64,000 nt of DNA from contig OX424557.1 of the NCBI GenBank assembly GCA_949152475.1, forward strand, positions 24,861,462-24,925,461, in the 5' to 3' direction. The DNA is from Terebella lapidaria. Taxonomy: Eukaryota > Annelida > Polychaeta > Terebellida > Terebellidae. Position 1 is the stretch's first letter; each line of letters opens with the position of its first letter. Shown here piece by piece: positions 39,801 through 50,240 of this stretch. Below the pieces are notes generated by a model. The model saw only the letters and a list, made by a program, of their open reading frames with translations, was not told where the DNA came from and ran no database searches. The position numbers and the translations under genes were made by a program.

Positions 39801-42800
39801 CCGTTTCCGAGATATGCATGAGAGCCTCAAGGATGACTCAGCTAAAATTATTTCGAGCCCTAGGTCAAAGGTCGTTTGACGAATCGGCCTCAAAATCAAT
39901 AGGCTTCTTCCCTGGTGATATATGAACCTCCATGCAAAGTTCCACAGTCATTGCCATAACACTTTTTGAGTTATCGTGCGGAAACCAGAAACATTGATTT
40001 CATCCTCACGGACCACACGGACCCCGGAGCCGGCTCAAAAACAATAGGCATCTTCCACACAACATTTCTGACCAGCAGTGAAAATTTGGCGAAGATACAT
40101 CGAGGCAAACTGAAGTTATCGTGCGGAAACCAAAAAGTGAAAAAAAAAAAAAAAAAAAAAAAAATTAGCCCAAAGGCTAAGATAGGTTACCGGACAATTT
40201 TGGTTTGGCCATGGCAGCATTGGCAGGTAACAGACCTTGAGATTTACCAATCAAGGTTCGCAGTGTAAACATATGACCTTGGGATTTACCAATCAAGGTC
40301 ATCCGTATGAACTTCGATGTAACCATTACATGTATGTGTGCGGCATTTGATATTCTATATGTTGGGTGGAATCGTTTAGGCCGCTCAGGTCAATTTACAC
40401 ATTCCAAGTCAGACATTTGGCACTCAAGGTCATCTGACGTCAAGTTCAAGGTCATCATTAGTTGTGCCATATATGTCTTCCTATATGTTCATAATGCAAA
40501 CAGGAGCTCTATCTGCAAGCATTTCATCTACAAAGGCAAATCTGGGCATTTTTTGACCCCAAAATGGCTGTTTTGACCTTTCAAGGTCATCCAAGGTCAA
40601 ATTCGAGGTCACCACACAAGTCGCCATATATCACTTCCGATTTGAAAGTGCCAATTTCTAAGCTCTATCTTCAAGCGTTCTATGAGTACAGTCCTGACAG
40701 CTCCCATTATGAAGGAAAAAAGTGCCGAAAATTTTTTTCAAAGGGTGAAAATTTTTTTTTGCCTAGAAATGGCCCAAAATGGATAGTAATGTTATTTGGG
40801 GCGAAAAAAAATTTTTTCGCCGACTCGTCAAAAATTCAAAATGGCCGCCACACTGAGATCGGCGATTCAAGGGCAACAAAACTTATACACATCGCAGAGG
40901 TATATAAGAGAAATCTTTTTAAGCAAAAATCTCAAAACTGATCAGAGAGTTTTTGAGAAAATACAGACCAGGTGCAAATTTGAGTGTTTTTCGACCCAAA
41001 AATGGCTGTTTTGACCTTTCAAGGTCATCCAAGGTCAAATTCAAGGTCACCACACAAGTCGCCATATATGACTTCCCATTTGAAAGTGCCAATTTCTAAG
41101 CTCTATCTTCAAGCGTTCTATGAGTACAGTCCGGACAGCTCCCATTATGAAGGAAAAAAGTGCCGAAAATTTTTTAAGTCCAAAATTTTTTTCAAAGGGT
41201 GAAAATTTTTTTTTGCTCTAGAAATGGCCCAAAATGGATAGTAATGCGATCTGGGGCGAAAAAAAATTTTTTCGTTGACCCGCCAAAAATTCAAAATGGC
41301 CGCCACACGAAAACCGGCAGATTTAGGGCAACCAAACTTATACATATCACAGAGGTATATGAGGGGAATCTTTTGAAACCAAAAACTCAAAACTGATCAG
41401 ACAGTTTTTGAGAAAATGGCCGTCAAAGTCCAAAATTGAGCGTTTTTCGACAAAAACGGCCGCCATTTTGAAAAAAATGCGAAAATCAAAAAACAAAAAA
41501 ATACCTCCTTCTCAAAATATTTTTAGGCATTTTTGTGCAAAATTTCAGAAAGATTCGATCGTTAACTTTAAAGATAAAAATGTTAACGCCGGACGGACGG
41601 ACGGACGGACGGACGGACGACGGACACAACGCCACGCCAATAGGTTATCGGACCAAAGGTCCGGTAACCTAAAAAAAAAAAAAAACTTTTTTTTTGACAA
41701 AACCATAAAGGCATTTCTGCTGAAATGCCTTAATAATAACCAAATGAAATTACTGCAAAAATTAGCGGAATGAACAGATTAGTCATGATACAATATAAAA
41801 CGATGCTATCATATGTCTATGCCGGATTGGTTATGTTACTGACTCTATATTGACCAATTGAAAATATGCATGCGCATAAGAATGGAAATCGGAGCGACGA
41901 TATATTGAGGACGAGTGAGGATCAACATCAATACTTTTTAATATAATACGTTTTGATTGATTTCATGAATAATTTGAGTGATGTAGAATTTCTGATTAGT
42001 TTGGATAGCCTCGACCATAAAATAGGACCTTGATGAATAAATGTTTTGGAGGTAAAATAATCACGTATTTCAATTCGCGGATCATTTCTGTGTCTAGTGT
42101 TATGAGTATGAACGTCGAATTGCGTGCGAAAAATGTCAAGCAAGGGTGGCGGCAAATCAAGCCTACTATGCAAGTACATAAGCCTGGAGAGTTGAATCTC
42201 CACAACATCAGTAAGTTTTGGAATATTTAGTTTAGAAAATAGTGGCGAAGTATGAGTGTTATAAGGCACTTTCATAATGCTTCGAATACATTTTTTCTGG
42301 AGAATTTCAAGTTTGTGCAAAAGTTTCTTGGTAGCCGAACCCCATATCATCGTGCCATATAACAGGTGCGAATGAACAATGCTGAAATACAATTGTCTGA
42401 GATTTGGGGTAGAAAGATATTGTTTGCATCTATTCAGTGCATATGCGCCGCTGCTTATTTTGCTTGCAACATAATTGATATGATCTTCCCATATAAACTT
42501 ATCATCAATATAAATTCCCAAAAATTTGGTTGTTTTGACACAGGATATTTTACAATTTCCTAGTAATAAATCGTTAATTTTGTTGTATTTGGGAAACGAG
42601 TTTCGAGATCCAAAATGAATGAAATTTGTTTTCAGTACATTTAATGACAACTTATTTGAGGAAAACCAGTCCGACAAAGTTGAGAGATCGCTTTCCATTT
42701 GTTGTTGCAGTTGCTTTATATTCTTTGAAGAGTGGTAAACTGTTGTATCATCAGCAAAGAGAATACATTGAGAGAACATGAGTGTTTTAGGAAGATCATT

Positions 42801-43309
42801 GGTGTAGATGATAAAAAGTAGAGGTCCAAGGACCGAACCTTGGGGAACACCGCAGGAGACATTATGATGATTGGAGTTTGTGTTAAAAACAGACACATAT
42901 TGTCGTCGATCTGTTAGGTAACTCCTGCTTCCACTGTTCCTGGTGGCTGTCTAAATGTAAAGTTTTAGGATAGCAAAATTATCAACCATATTCTAGTATG
43001 ATCAAGTCAAACATTCCAGGATGACCGCAGTCATTACACCTGTGGACTGGGATACGGTACATGAAAGGATTCAGTGTAGTTGAACAGTACAGTAACTAAA
43101 CTTCAATCCGCAAACTAACCAGACCCAGCGATGATCATAGTTTTGATTCCCGCTTTTCTCCGTTTGGAGTTGAACTTCGTGGCAGTTCTTTTCCTTTTTA
43201 TGTCACCAATAACGAAATACAATCTGGTGATGATATAACCACATGCAAATATCGAAAATGCAACGAATGTCACCGACAATACCACTAAAACCAGATGTAA
43301 CTGCCACAT
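36666..43309 (-). CDS. ALG14: ALG14, membrane subunit of UDP-GlcNAc transferase (complete gene, five exons)
   Basis: ALG14 anchors the catalytic ALG13 to the cytosolic face of the ER. Together they add the second GlcNAc to GlcNAc-PP-dolichol in N-glycan precursor synthesis. Joined exons (43309-43120, 37970-37822, 37312-37190, 37077-37018, 36836-36666) give 693 nt, 230 aa; human ALG14 has 216. Residues 4-34 form the membrane helix. AGSGGHT at 61-67 and NGPGT at 158-162 are family signatures. VPRSREV, VYVES-type YVES and CRVETLS match the vertebrate protein, as does the ending IGQLV. All junctions are GT-AG and phases agree (1, 0, 0, 0). Met at 43,309 is chosen because homologues start just before the helix and AAC precedes ATG. 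An upstream in-frame extension stays open to 43,486 but is probably 5'UTR. Intron 1 is 5.1 kb and almost wholly repeats. Confidence 0.95.
37018..37077 (-). CDS. ALG14: ALG14 exon 4 (residues 155-174)
   Basis: A 60-bp exon between GATTTTCAG and ACG|GTATGT. Encodes ILCNGPGTCIPLCVAGFLLT, the conserved nucleotide-sugar-side loop of the family. Confidence 0.92.
37190..37312 (-). CDS. ALG14: ALG14 exon 3 (residues 114-154)
   Basis: Follows CTATCCAG. Encodes VPRSREVKQS and VFTTLYASLYSFPL, ending RPDF before the donor GTGAGT. An alternative acceptor six bases further in (ATTCAG) would shift the frame, so the first AG is used. Confidence 0.92.
37822..37970 (-). CDS. ALG14: ALG14 exon 2 (residues 64-113)
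   Basis: The acceptor CTTTCCTCACAG precedes GAGGTCATACC. The exon completes the AGSGGHTTEIL motif, encodes REYVVANTDQMS (human HYVIADTDEMS), and ends CATTCAG|GTAGCA in phase 0. No separate gene is needed for this small exon, which is too short to stand out as an open frame. Confidence 0.92.
38072..38300 (-). mobile_element. LINE 3' end, severely 5'-truncated, in ALG14 intron 1
   Basis: On the minus strand the sequence ends in AATAAAC followed by (ATTAC)n, the pentanucleotide tail typical of CR1/L2-group LINEs. Inside, a hairpin with arms CAAGGCC and a TAAA loop lies at 38,262-38,279. No reverse-transcriptase code remains. The left end is certain; the inner end, near 38,300, is a guess because it merges into the next repeat. 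Confidence 0.5.
38345..39850 (+). repeat. 147-bp tandem array, ten full units, with AGGTCA direct repeats
   Basis: TTTCCGAGATATCGAC begins units at 38,345, 38,492, 38,639, 38,786, 38,928, 39,075, 39,217, 39,364, 39,511 and 39,657, with a last partial at 39,804. The period is 147 bp (146 once, 142 twice). Most units carry AAGGTCAAGGTCAAAGGTCA; the 142-bp ones lack the first half-site. The unit is 49 codons, so long plus-strand frames read through with repeated peptide (PRYRRKRKMPTQRKN). I take that as a by-product, not a gene. The array sits inside ALG14 intron 1, antisense to it. It resembles the core tandem repeats of bivalve pearl/HINE elements. Confidence 0.9.
39851..40183 (+). repeat. Right flank of the 147-bp array element, ending in A-run and palindrome
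   Basis: Two related segments start GTTATCGTGCGGAAACC (39,973 and 40,116) and contain AATAGGC-x-TCTTCC words. They are followed by a 24-A run (40,141-40,164) and the palindrome TTAGCC-CAAA-GGCTAA at 40,165-40,180. I read this as the right end of the element that carries the 147-bp core. Confidence 0.5.
40184..41670 (+). mobile_element. Pearl/HINE-like non-autonomous element, copy A (1.49 kb)
   Basis: The left end is AGGTTACCGGAC. The right end is a 29-bp near-perfect palindrome (41,642-41,670) whose outer arm, GGTCCGGTAACCT, is the inverse of the left end. Just inside is a (GGAC)n run (41,592-41,618) and ACAACGCCACGCC. The middle holds two tandem units of about 438 bp (starting near 40,571 and 41,009), each with AAGGTCATCCAAGGTCAAAT. 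Left terminus, core tandem repeats, tetranucleotide run and 3' hairpin are the layout known for bivalve pearl elements and Helentron-associated HINEs. No Rep/helicase gene is present. Lies in ALG14 intron 1. Confidence 0.65.
41687..42938 (-). mobile_element. CR1/L2-group LINE, 5'-truncated, with open reverse-transcriptase C-terminal half
   Basis: Minus-strand frame 42,938-41,928 (about 336 codons) encodes the later half of a LINE reverse transcriptase. It has SYLTDRRQY, then GVPQGSVLGPLLF, the catalytic FADD box, NKLSLNVLKTNF, FLGIYID, and a C-terminal tail with HNTRHRND and GP-x-LWSRL. These are typical of the Jockey/CR1 superfamily. The endonuclease and early RT motifs are missing (5' truncation). 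The 3'UTR runs to a hairpin with 10-nt arms (41,708-41,731) and an A tail (41,687-41,695) that abuts the A-run of copy A. The frame is unbroken, so the insertion is not very old. Sits in ALG14 intron 1, same strand as the gene. Confidence 0.88.
43120..43309 (-). CDS. ALG14: ALG14 exon 1 (residues 1-63 and first base of 64)
   Basis: Encodes the N-terminal transmembrane helix, a basic linker (KRKRT, KRRK) and the start of the Rossmann-type glycosyltransferase fold, ending TMIIAGS-G. The donor is TCTG|GTTAGT, a weaker site than the others. The basic residues after the helix fit a cytosolic orientation of the catalytic domain. Confidence 0.92.
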
Positions 43310-43491
43310 GTTGACAAGCCGACAGCTTGGAATTTGTGGACTGCGAGCACACAATGAAGTGTGCGTTATAAATGGCAAGCCGAATTTAAATATTGAAATT
43401 TCACCGGTATCTGGTCCAAAGATGCTTTTTACTTTGAAGCAATAACAAAAGCATACAGCCATTGGCCTTTTTGGGGGGTCTGACAATTTTT
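43310..43491 (-). promoter_or_regulatory. ALG14 5'UTR / proximal promoter interval (182 bp)
   Basis: Only this short unique interval separates the ALG14 start from the terminal palindrome of a repeat element. No TATA box is evident. Transcription must begin either here or inside the repeat. Confidence 0.5.
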
Positions 43492-44657
43492 AGGTTACCG
43501 GACCTATGGTCCGATAACCTATTGGCATGGCGTTGTGTCCGGCGTCCGTCCGTCCGTCATCCGTCCACATTTTTATCTTTAAACCTTCTTTTTTTTTTAA
43601 TCTTTTCTGAAATTTTGCACAAAAATGGCTAAAAATATTCCCATGAAAGGTTATTTTTTGTTTTTTGATTTTCGCATTTTCCTCGAAATGGCGTCCATTT
43701 TCGTTGAAAAATGCCCAATTTTGGACTTTGACGGCCATTTTCTCAAAAACTGTTCAGACAGTTTTGAGATTTTTGTTTCAAAAGATTCCCCTCATAGACC
43801 TCTGTGATGTCTATAAGTTTGGTTGCCCTTGAATCGCTGGTCTGCGTGTGGCGACCATTTTGAATTTTTGACGAGCCGGCGAAAAAAAAAGTTTCACCCC
43901 AAATCGCATTACTATCCATTTTAGCCCATTTCCAGGGGAGAATTTTTTTGCACCTTTGAAAAAATTTTTGGACTTGAAAATTTTCGTCACTTTTTTCCTT
44001 CATAATGGGAGCTGCCAGAACTGTACTCATAGAACGCCTGAAGATAGAGCTTAGAAATTGGCACTTTCAAATGGGAAGTCATATATGGCGACTTATGTGG
44101 TGACCTTGAATTTGACCTTGGATGACCTTGAAAGTCAAAACAGCCATTCTTGGGTCGAAAATGCCCAAATTTGCACCTTGTCTGTCTTTCCTCGAAAACT
44201 GTTCAGACAGTTTTGAGATTTTTGTTTCAAAAGATTCCCCTTACGGACCTCTGTGATGTGTATAAGTTTGGTTGCCCTTGAATCGACGGTCTGCGTGTGG
44301 CGGCCATTTTTAATTTTTGACGAGTTGCTGAGAAACATTTTTTTTCACCCCAAATCGCATTACTATCCATTTTGGGCCACTTCCAGGGGGAAAAAATTTC
44401 ATCCTTTGAAAAAAATTTAGTTTTTCCTTCATAATGAGAGCTGCCAGAACTGTACTGCCAGAACTGTCGAAAAATGCCCAGATTTGCCTCTATAGATGAA
44501 ATGCTTGCGGATAAAGCTTATGTTCGCCTTATGAACATATAGGAAGACATATATGGCACAACTAATGATGACCTTGAACTTGACCTCAGATGACCTTGAG
44601 TGCCAAATGTCTGACTCGGAATGTGTACATTGGCCTGAGCGGCCTATACACTTGCAC
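43492..44657 (-). mobile_element. Pearl/HINE-like element, copy B, inverted relative to copy A
   Basis: Starts with the 29-bp terminal palindrome (43,492-43,520), then GGCATGGCGTTGTGTCC and a (GTCC)n run, which are the reverse complement of copy A's right end. It continues through the same core sequence, with TGACCTTGAATTTGACCTTG at about 44,100, to about 44,657, and lacks roughly the first 200 bp of copy A. It lies immediately upstream of the ALG14 5' end. Copies A and B therefore form an inverted pair of 1.2-1.4 kb flanking ALG14 exon 1 and the LINE. Confidence 0.65.
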
Positions 44658-45289
44658 CCAGACGTATCTTTGTATTGTGAACATATAAACGAGAAAACGC
44701 TGCAAGCAGCCTTGGCGAAATGCAGCGTCTTTTTTGCGTTTTAGATTTTAGCATTTTGACAGATTTGATGAGATTTGATGATATATAAAACTAGATAACA
44801 GCATTACAATGAGATTACATCAGTGATGTTTACAATTGTCTGAGATGATGTTGCTCAAATACTTGAGCTGGACACACTTCAGATTTGATGACTTCTTGAG
44901 CGATACTTCAGACATTAATTGCAATATACAGTGGTTGTTTTTTTATCACTGCTCCGCAGTGACACTTGGCGAAATCCAACTGTGAAAAACTAATTGAATT
45001 TTTAATTTTGAAATGTCATTGAGGAGCAGTTTGTGTTATAAACAAAAACTATATTGGTGGGACAATTGCATTTACTAAATGCGTTATTGGTGTCTGATAG
45101 ATGTAGTTTAATCATGACAGTTACCATAGTATTGACACTTTGAAAAAATCTGACACGTTAAAATTGATTGGATTTTTCGATTTTGTAGTTACTACCTGTA
45201 ACGTTGGTGGGAATTGTGTAATTCAACCGTGCCAATAACTCAAAAGTATTCACAGCATGTCAACTTGATAGCAGTATATGTTTGTTTTA
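44658..45289. other. Non-coding DNA, probable left part of a repeat element
   Basis: No gene seen. CTGCTCCGCAG-type palindromic bases at about 44,950 and CACTTGGCGAAAT resemble words next to the related element at 63,446-63,475. This may be the beginning of the element carrying the 257-bp array. Confidence 0.35.
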
Positions 45290-46827
45290 TTTTACACTAA
45301 AACGGCCTCAGAACTGAACAATGGGCATCCTGAGCCAATTCGCTTGAAAATAATTCTACTTTCGGTTTTGTGTAATTTGACACCACAGGTGTAATCTGAT
45401 ACCAAACCACACCTAGTATAAGAACATTCTTCTTCCGGTTTGGTGTAATTTGACACAACAGCTGCATTCTGATACCAAACATCACCTATTATATTGCAAA
45501 TTAGCCCTCCGGGTGAGAAAATAACGTTCTTTTTGCTCTATGATCAATATTTAACGAGATGTGGAGGTTTTTATGGAAAGTGGGTGATAATAAGGGAAAG
45601 TATCATTTTTAGGCCTTGAAAGACACCAAAATGGAAAAATAACTGATCCTTGGGCATCCGGAGCCCATTTGCTTGAAAAATAATTCTACTTCCGGTTTGG
45701 TGTAATTAGACACCATAGGTGTAATCTGATAACAAACCACACTTAGTTTAATGCCAATTGGCCCTTTGGGTCCCAAAATAACGTCCTTTTTGCTCTACGA
45801 TCAATATTTAATAAGATATGGAGGTTTTTATGGGAAGTGAGTGATAATAGGGGAAAGTATCACTTTTGGGCATTGAAAGACACCAAATTGGCTTAATAAC
45901 TTATCCTTGGGCATCCTGAGCCCATTTGCTTGAAAAACAATTCTACTTCCGGTTTGGTGTAATTTGACACCACAGGTGTAATCTGATACCAAACCACACT
46001 TATTATATTGCCAATTAGCTCTATGGGTCCGAAAATAGCGTCCTTTTTGCTCTATGATCAATATTTATTGAGATATGGAGGTTTTTATGGAAAGTGGGTG
46101 ATAATAGGGGAAAGTATCAATTTTTGGCCTTGAAACACACCAAAACGGCCTTATAACTGATCCTTGGGCATCCTGGGCCCATTTGCTTGAAAAATAATTC
46201 TACTTCCGGTTTGGTCTAATTTGACACCACAGGTGTAATCTGATACCAAACCACACCTAATAAATTGCCAATTAGCCCTATGGGTCCGAAAATAACGTCC
46301 TTTTTGCTCTACGATCAATATTCACTGAGATATGGAGGTTTTCATTGAAAAGTGGGTGATAATAGGGGAAAGTATCAATTTTTGGTCTTCAAACACACCA
46401 AAATGGCCTAAAAACTGATCCTTGGGCATCCTGAGTCCATTTGCTTGGAAAATAATTCTACTTCCGGTTTGGTGTGAGTTGACGTCATCATAGTGAAATA
46501 CATGCTAATTTGCATAATCTATGATTTTTATATATTATACCTATGTGACTGATCCGAAAATAATGTTATTTTTGCTCTATCTGCAATAGTTTTTGAGATA
46601 TGGACCTATTAAGTATATCATTGGCTTAAATGGCAGGCGATTTTCAAAACGTTCCTGTGACCTTGACCTTTGACCTACGACCTTGAAGAACAATAGGAAA
46701 TCTAACGATTTGGATGTGCATGCCTGGTGAAAATTTCACAGAAATCAGACGAAAATTGCGCCCCCTAGAGGGCGAACGGACACACAAACAAACGAGGGGC
46801 CATAGGCCCGGCAGTTGACGAATTAGG
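45290..46827 (+). repeat. 257-bp tandem array and right end of its element
   Basis: TCCGGTTTGGTGTAATT recurs at 45,434, 45,691, 45,948, 46,205 and 46,463 (period 257-258), with an extra shortened unit near 45,362. Each unit has CCTTGGGCATCCTGAGCC, a GACACCACAGGTGTAATCTG near-palindrome, and GCTCTACGATCAATATTTA. The element then runs through TGACCTTGACCTTTGACCT and CCCCCTAGAGGG to a CACACAAACAAAC run, the palindrome GGGCC-ATA-GGCCC (46,797-46,809) and GGCAGTTGACGAATT. The same family returns at 63.5-64.0 kb. Confidence 0.8.
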
Positions 46828-49073
46828 AAGGTTACCGGACAATATATGTTTTAGATATATGTTTTAGTGAGATATTAGCCATTTTGTGCTCTGACCTGAA
46901 TTTTCAAATCATGAGAAGATTTAACATATACCATTTCCTATACATGTATGTCCAAAGCTGTAAAGTCGATAAAAAGCGATATATTAGCCACATTGTGCTC
47001 TGACCTTGAAAATGAGGTCAAAGGTCAAATGTCAAGGTCAAGGTCACAGAAGATAGAACTCGAGTTAATCTACAATATGAACTTGGTTTGAAGTCTCTAG
47101 GGCGATTAGAACCGAAGTTATGGGCATTTATGTGTTTTTGACATTTTATTTGACCTTGACCTTGACCTTTGACCTAGTGTCCCCAAATTTCACCCATTTC
47201 CAAGTATACACAAAAGCATTTCATACGTACAATTTGGTCATGATACGTCCAAAACTGTGGCTTGTAGAGCGGTAATATACGAAGAACAAACTAGATTTTG
47301 ATGATAACAATAGAATGCAAAGCAGTTTTCCGTTGCCATGGCAACATTTTACAGGCGAATCTGACTAAAAGTTTGGTGATGATCCGACCTAAACTGTGAT
47401 ATGTTTCAGTTAGTTTGAAAATTTGACCTTAAAGTTTTGAATGTGTCCTCATTTTTGCGACCAAGTTCAAAGTCAATTATGAAATTGACATGTACGTATG
47501 ATTACCATGCCTCTTCTGAATGATATGGTACGAATTTTATGAGACTACAAGAATTCAAGCAGATGTTATAAGCGAAAAGGTGATTTTCTGGGATTTCGAT
47601 GACCTTGACCTTGACCTTTGACCTTTGTATTTCAATTCGTAGAGGTCAATGCTATTAATACGCATGTCAAGTTTCAAGATATTCCATACAGTATTGACGC
47701 TGTACCGAAATTTCGGTAATTTGACGTTTATGACGTCATTGTGACGTGAGTGTACGTCGCAGCGCCGAAAATAAGGTATCACTGCAATCAGGGGCCCAAG
47801 ACCTTTCCAACGATATACTACTCGATATGATTCGCTGACCTTCGTACCTGACCTTGACATTCACCTCATGGCAAACTCTCAAGGTCAAGCTCAAATGCCG
47901 AGGTCAAGGTCACAGAAGATAGAACTCGAGTTTATCTACAATATGAACTTGGTTTGAAGTCTCTAGCACGAATAGAACCGGAGTTATGGCCACTTATGTG
48001 TTTTTAACATTTTGCGTGACCTTGACCTTGACTTTGGACCTTGAGTCACAAAAATTGTGCATTGTCTGTGCATGAATATATATATTGTATCTGTAAAATT
48101 TCATCAGAATCAAACAAAATTTGTGGACACTATGACCGTTTGAAATTTTGAAAAATTAACGTTTATGACGTCACTGTGACGTCAATAAACGTCACAGCTC
48201 AAAACTGATGAAAAGGTATGTACCAGGGAATCAAGACCTTTCATTTGATATACTACTTGATAGGTTTCAGTTAGTTTTAAAATTTGACCTTGAAGTTCTC
48301 CTCATATGACCTAATTTTCCTGACCAAGTTCAAGGTCAATCATGAAATTGACATATAGGTTCGATTGCTATACCTCTTCTGAACGATATGGTTTTATTTT
48401 CATGAACCTACGACAATTCAAACGGATGTTATTACCGGAAACGTGTTTTTCTGGGATTTCGATGACCTTGACCTTGACCTTTGACCTTTGCACTTAAATT
48501 CGTAGAGGTCATTGCTGTCAGTATGCATATCAAGTTTCAAGAGATTCCATATAGTATTGACGATGTGATGGCCTTTTGAAATTTCGGGAATTTGACGTTT
48601 ATGACGTCATTGTGACGTCAGTATACGTCGCAGCGCCGAAAATAGGGTATCACTGCGATCAGGGGGTCAAGACCTTTCCAACGATATACTACTCAATATG
48701 CTGCGCTGACCTTCGTACTTGACCTTGACTTCGACCTGGGGCGAACTTCTCAAGGTCAAAGTCAAATGTCAAGGTCAAGGTCACAGACGATAGAACTCGA
48801 GTGTATCTACAATATGCACTTGGTCAGAAGTCTCTAGATCGATTAGAACCGGAGTTATGACCACTTATGTGTTTTCAACGTTTTGTGTGACCTTGACCTT
48901 GACCTTTGACCTAGGGTCACCAAAATTCACCGGTTTCCAGGTATATACCTAGGCATTGTATCCGAACGATTTGGTGATGATCCGGCCAAAACTGTGGCCT
49001 GTAACGTGCAAACAGACAAACGAGGGGCCATAGGCCCGGCAGTTGACGAATTAGAAAGGTTACCGGACTAAGG
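46828..49073 (+). repeat. AGGTCA-rich unit D (2.25 kb) of a three-unit tandem block
   Basis: Begins AAGGTTACCGGACAATATAT and ends with GGGCC-ATA-GGCCC (49,025-49,037), GGCAGTTGACGAATT and a short duplicated AGGTTACCGGACTAAGGA. The inside has repeated TGACCTTGACCTTTGACCT and AAGGTCACAGAAGATAGAAC blocks, a perfect RFX X-box, GTTGCCATGGCAAC (47,332-47,345), and CRE palindromes TGACGTCA (47,731; 48,166; 48,602; 48,613). Non-coding. The left terminus is shared with copy A at 40,184. Confidence 0.75.
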
Positions 49074-50240
49074 AAGGTTACCGGACAATATATGTTTTAG
49101 ATATATGTTTTAGTGAGATATTAGCCATTTTGTGCTCTGACCTCAATTTTCAAATCATGAGAAAATTTAACATATATCATTTCCTATACAAGTATGTCCA
49201 AAGCTGTAAAGTTGATAAAAAGTGATATATTAGCCACATTGTGCTCTGACCTTGAAAAGGAGGTCAAAGGTCAAATGTCAAGGTCAAGAAGATAGAACTC
49301 GAGTTAATCTACAATATGAACTTGGTTTGAAGTCTCTAGGGCGATTAGAACCGAAGTTATGGCCATTTATGTGTTTTCGACACTTTATGTGACCTTGACC
49401 TTGATCTTTGACCTTTGTACTACAATTCGTTGTCGATCAATGCTATCAATGGGTATATCAAGTTTCAAGATACTGCATTTAGTATTGACGTTGTTATGGC
49501 CTTTTGAAATTTCGGAAATTCAACCTGTATGATGCAGTCAGATTTTGATGATGCCAAAAACAAACGTAAAATACAACAGTTTGCTATGAAAATTGTAGCT
49601 CGATCAAATAGTTCATCCGAAGACACACTGAAATATTCCACTCATAGTCATGAAACGCTTTTTTTGTTATCTCCATAAAGGCACCAAGTAGTAGATTCAT
49701 CGTGTTTTCTGCTTCAGGGTTGATTTTGTTTTAATATCGCAAACAATAGAATTAGATAAAAGGGTGACTGTGGAAAGCATATAAGAATTAATAAAAAAAA
49801 AACACTCAGAAACAGAAAAAGTCATTTAGACTGGAATTTAAAAAGAAAAGAAAATGGCAATAGGAATCGAACCCCTGACCCCGCGCATTAACACCTAGCG
49901 CGTTTACTGACTGAGCCAATCTGTCACTTGGAAGTTGATGCGTGTGAAGTGTATACCGTACAACAGACCGCGCTCAGAAAAAATGCTGGAATATCCCATG
50001 GCTGCGCATTGGTGTGGCTGCTGTGGCGACAGCGTGAGGAATTTTTGAGATTTTTTGTGACGTCTATACTTGACCGAATTTAACGAAAATTGAACCATTT
50101 CCAGTCTATAACATAAAGAATAACCTTGTAAATTTTCGTGAACATATCTCCAGAATTGTGGACGGTATCGTGCTAACAGACATCTTACTGATGGACATAC
50201 AATTACGAGGGGCCATAGGCCCGGCAGTTGACGAATTAGG
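49074..50240 (+). repeat. AGGTCA-rich unit E, shortened and with foreign interior
   Basis: Shares the first 450 bp and the end of units D and F, including palindrome 50,210-50,222. From about 49,530 to 50,190 the interior is different DNA. That segment contains a tRNA-derived sequence (see 49,863-49,920). The unit is either a deletion product with an insertion or a distinct subfamily. Confidence 0.65.
49863..49920 (-). repeat. tRNA-derived sequence (SINE head or tRNA pseudogene)
   Basis: On the minus strand, an A box (TGGCTCAGTCAG, 49,918-49,907) is followed 33 bp later by a perfect B box (GGTTCGATTCC, 49,873-49,863). Together they make an internal Pol III promoter. Acceptor-stem bases do not pair and the T stem has mismatches, so it is not a working tRNA. 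A T-rich run (complement of 49,793-49,803) lies downstream. The likely body extends to lower coordinates; its ends are not defined. Confidence 0.65.

Noticed and set aside
38345-39850. CRISPR-like regular spacing of repeats
   Set aside because: Units are contiguous 147-bp tandem repeats without unique spacers, in a eukaryotic intron.
41408-41773. 121-codon frame ending in GRTDGRTDGR repeats
   Set aside because: The repeats are a translation of the (GGAC)n microsatellite at the end of element copy A.
43310-43486. In-frame 59-residue N-terminal extension of ALG14 (MSDPPKRPMAV...)
   Set aside because: Family members start just before the membrane helix, and the extension has no family counterpart. 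Retained as probable 5'UTR.
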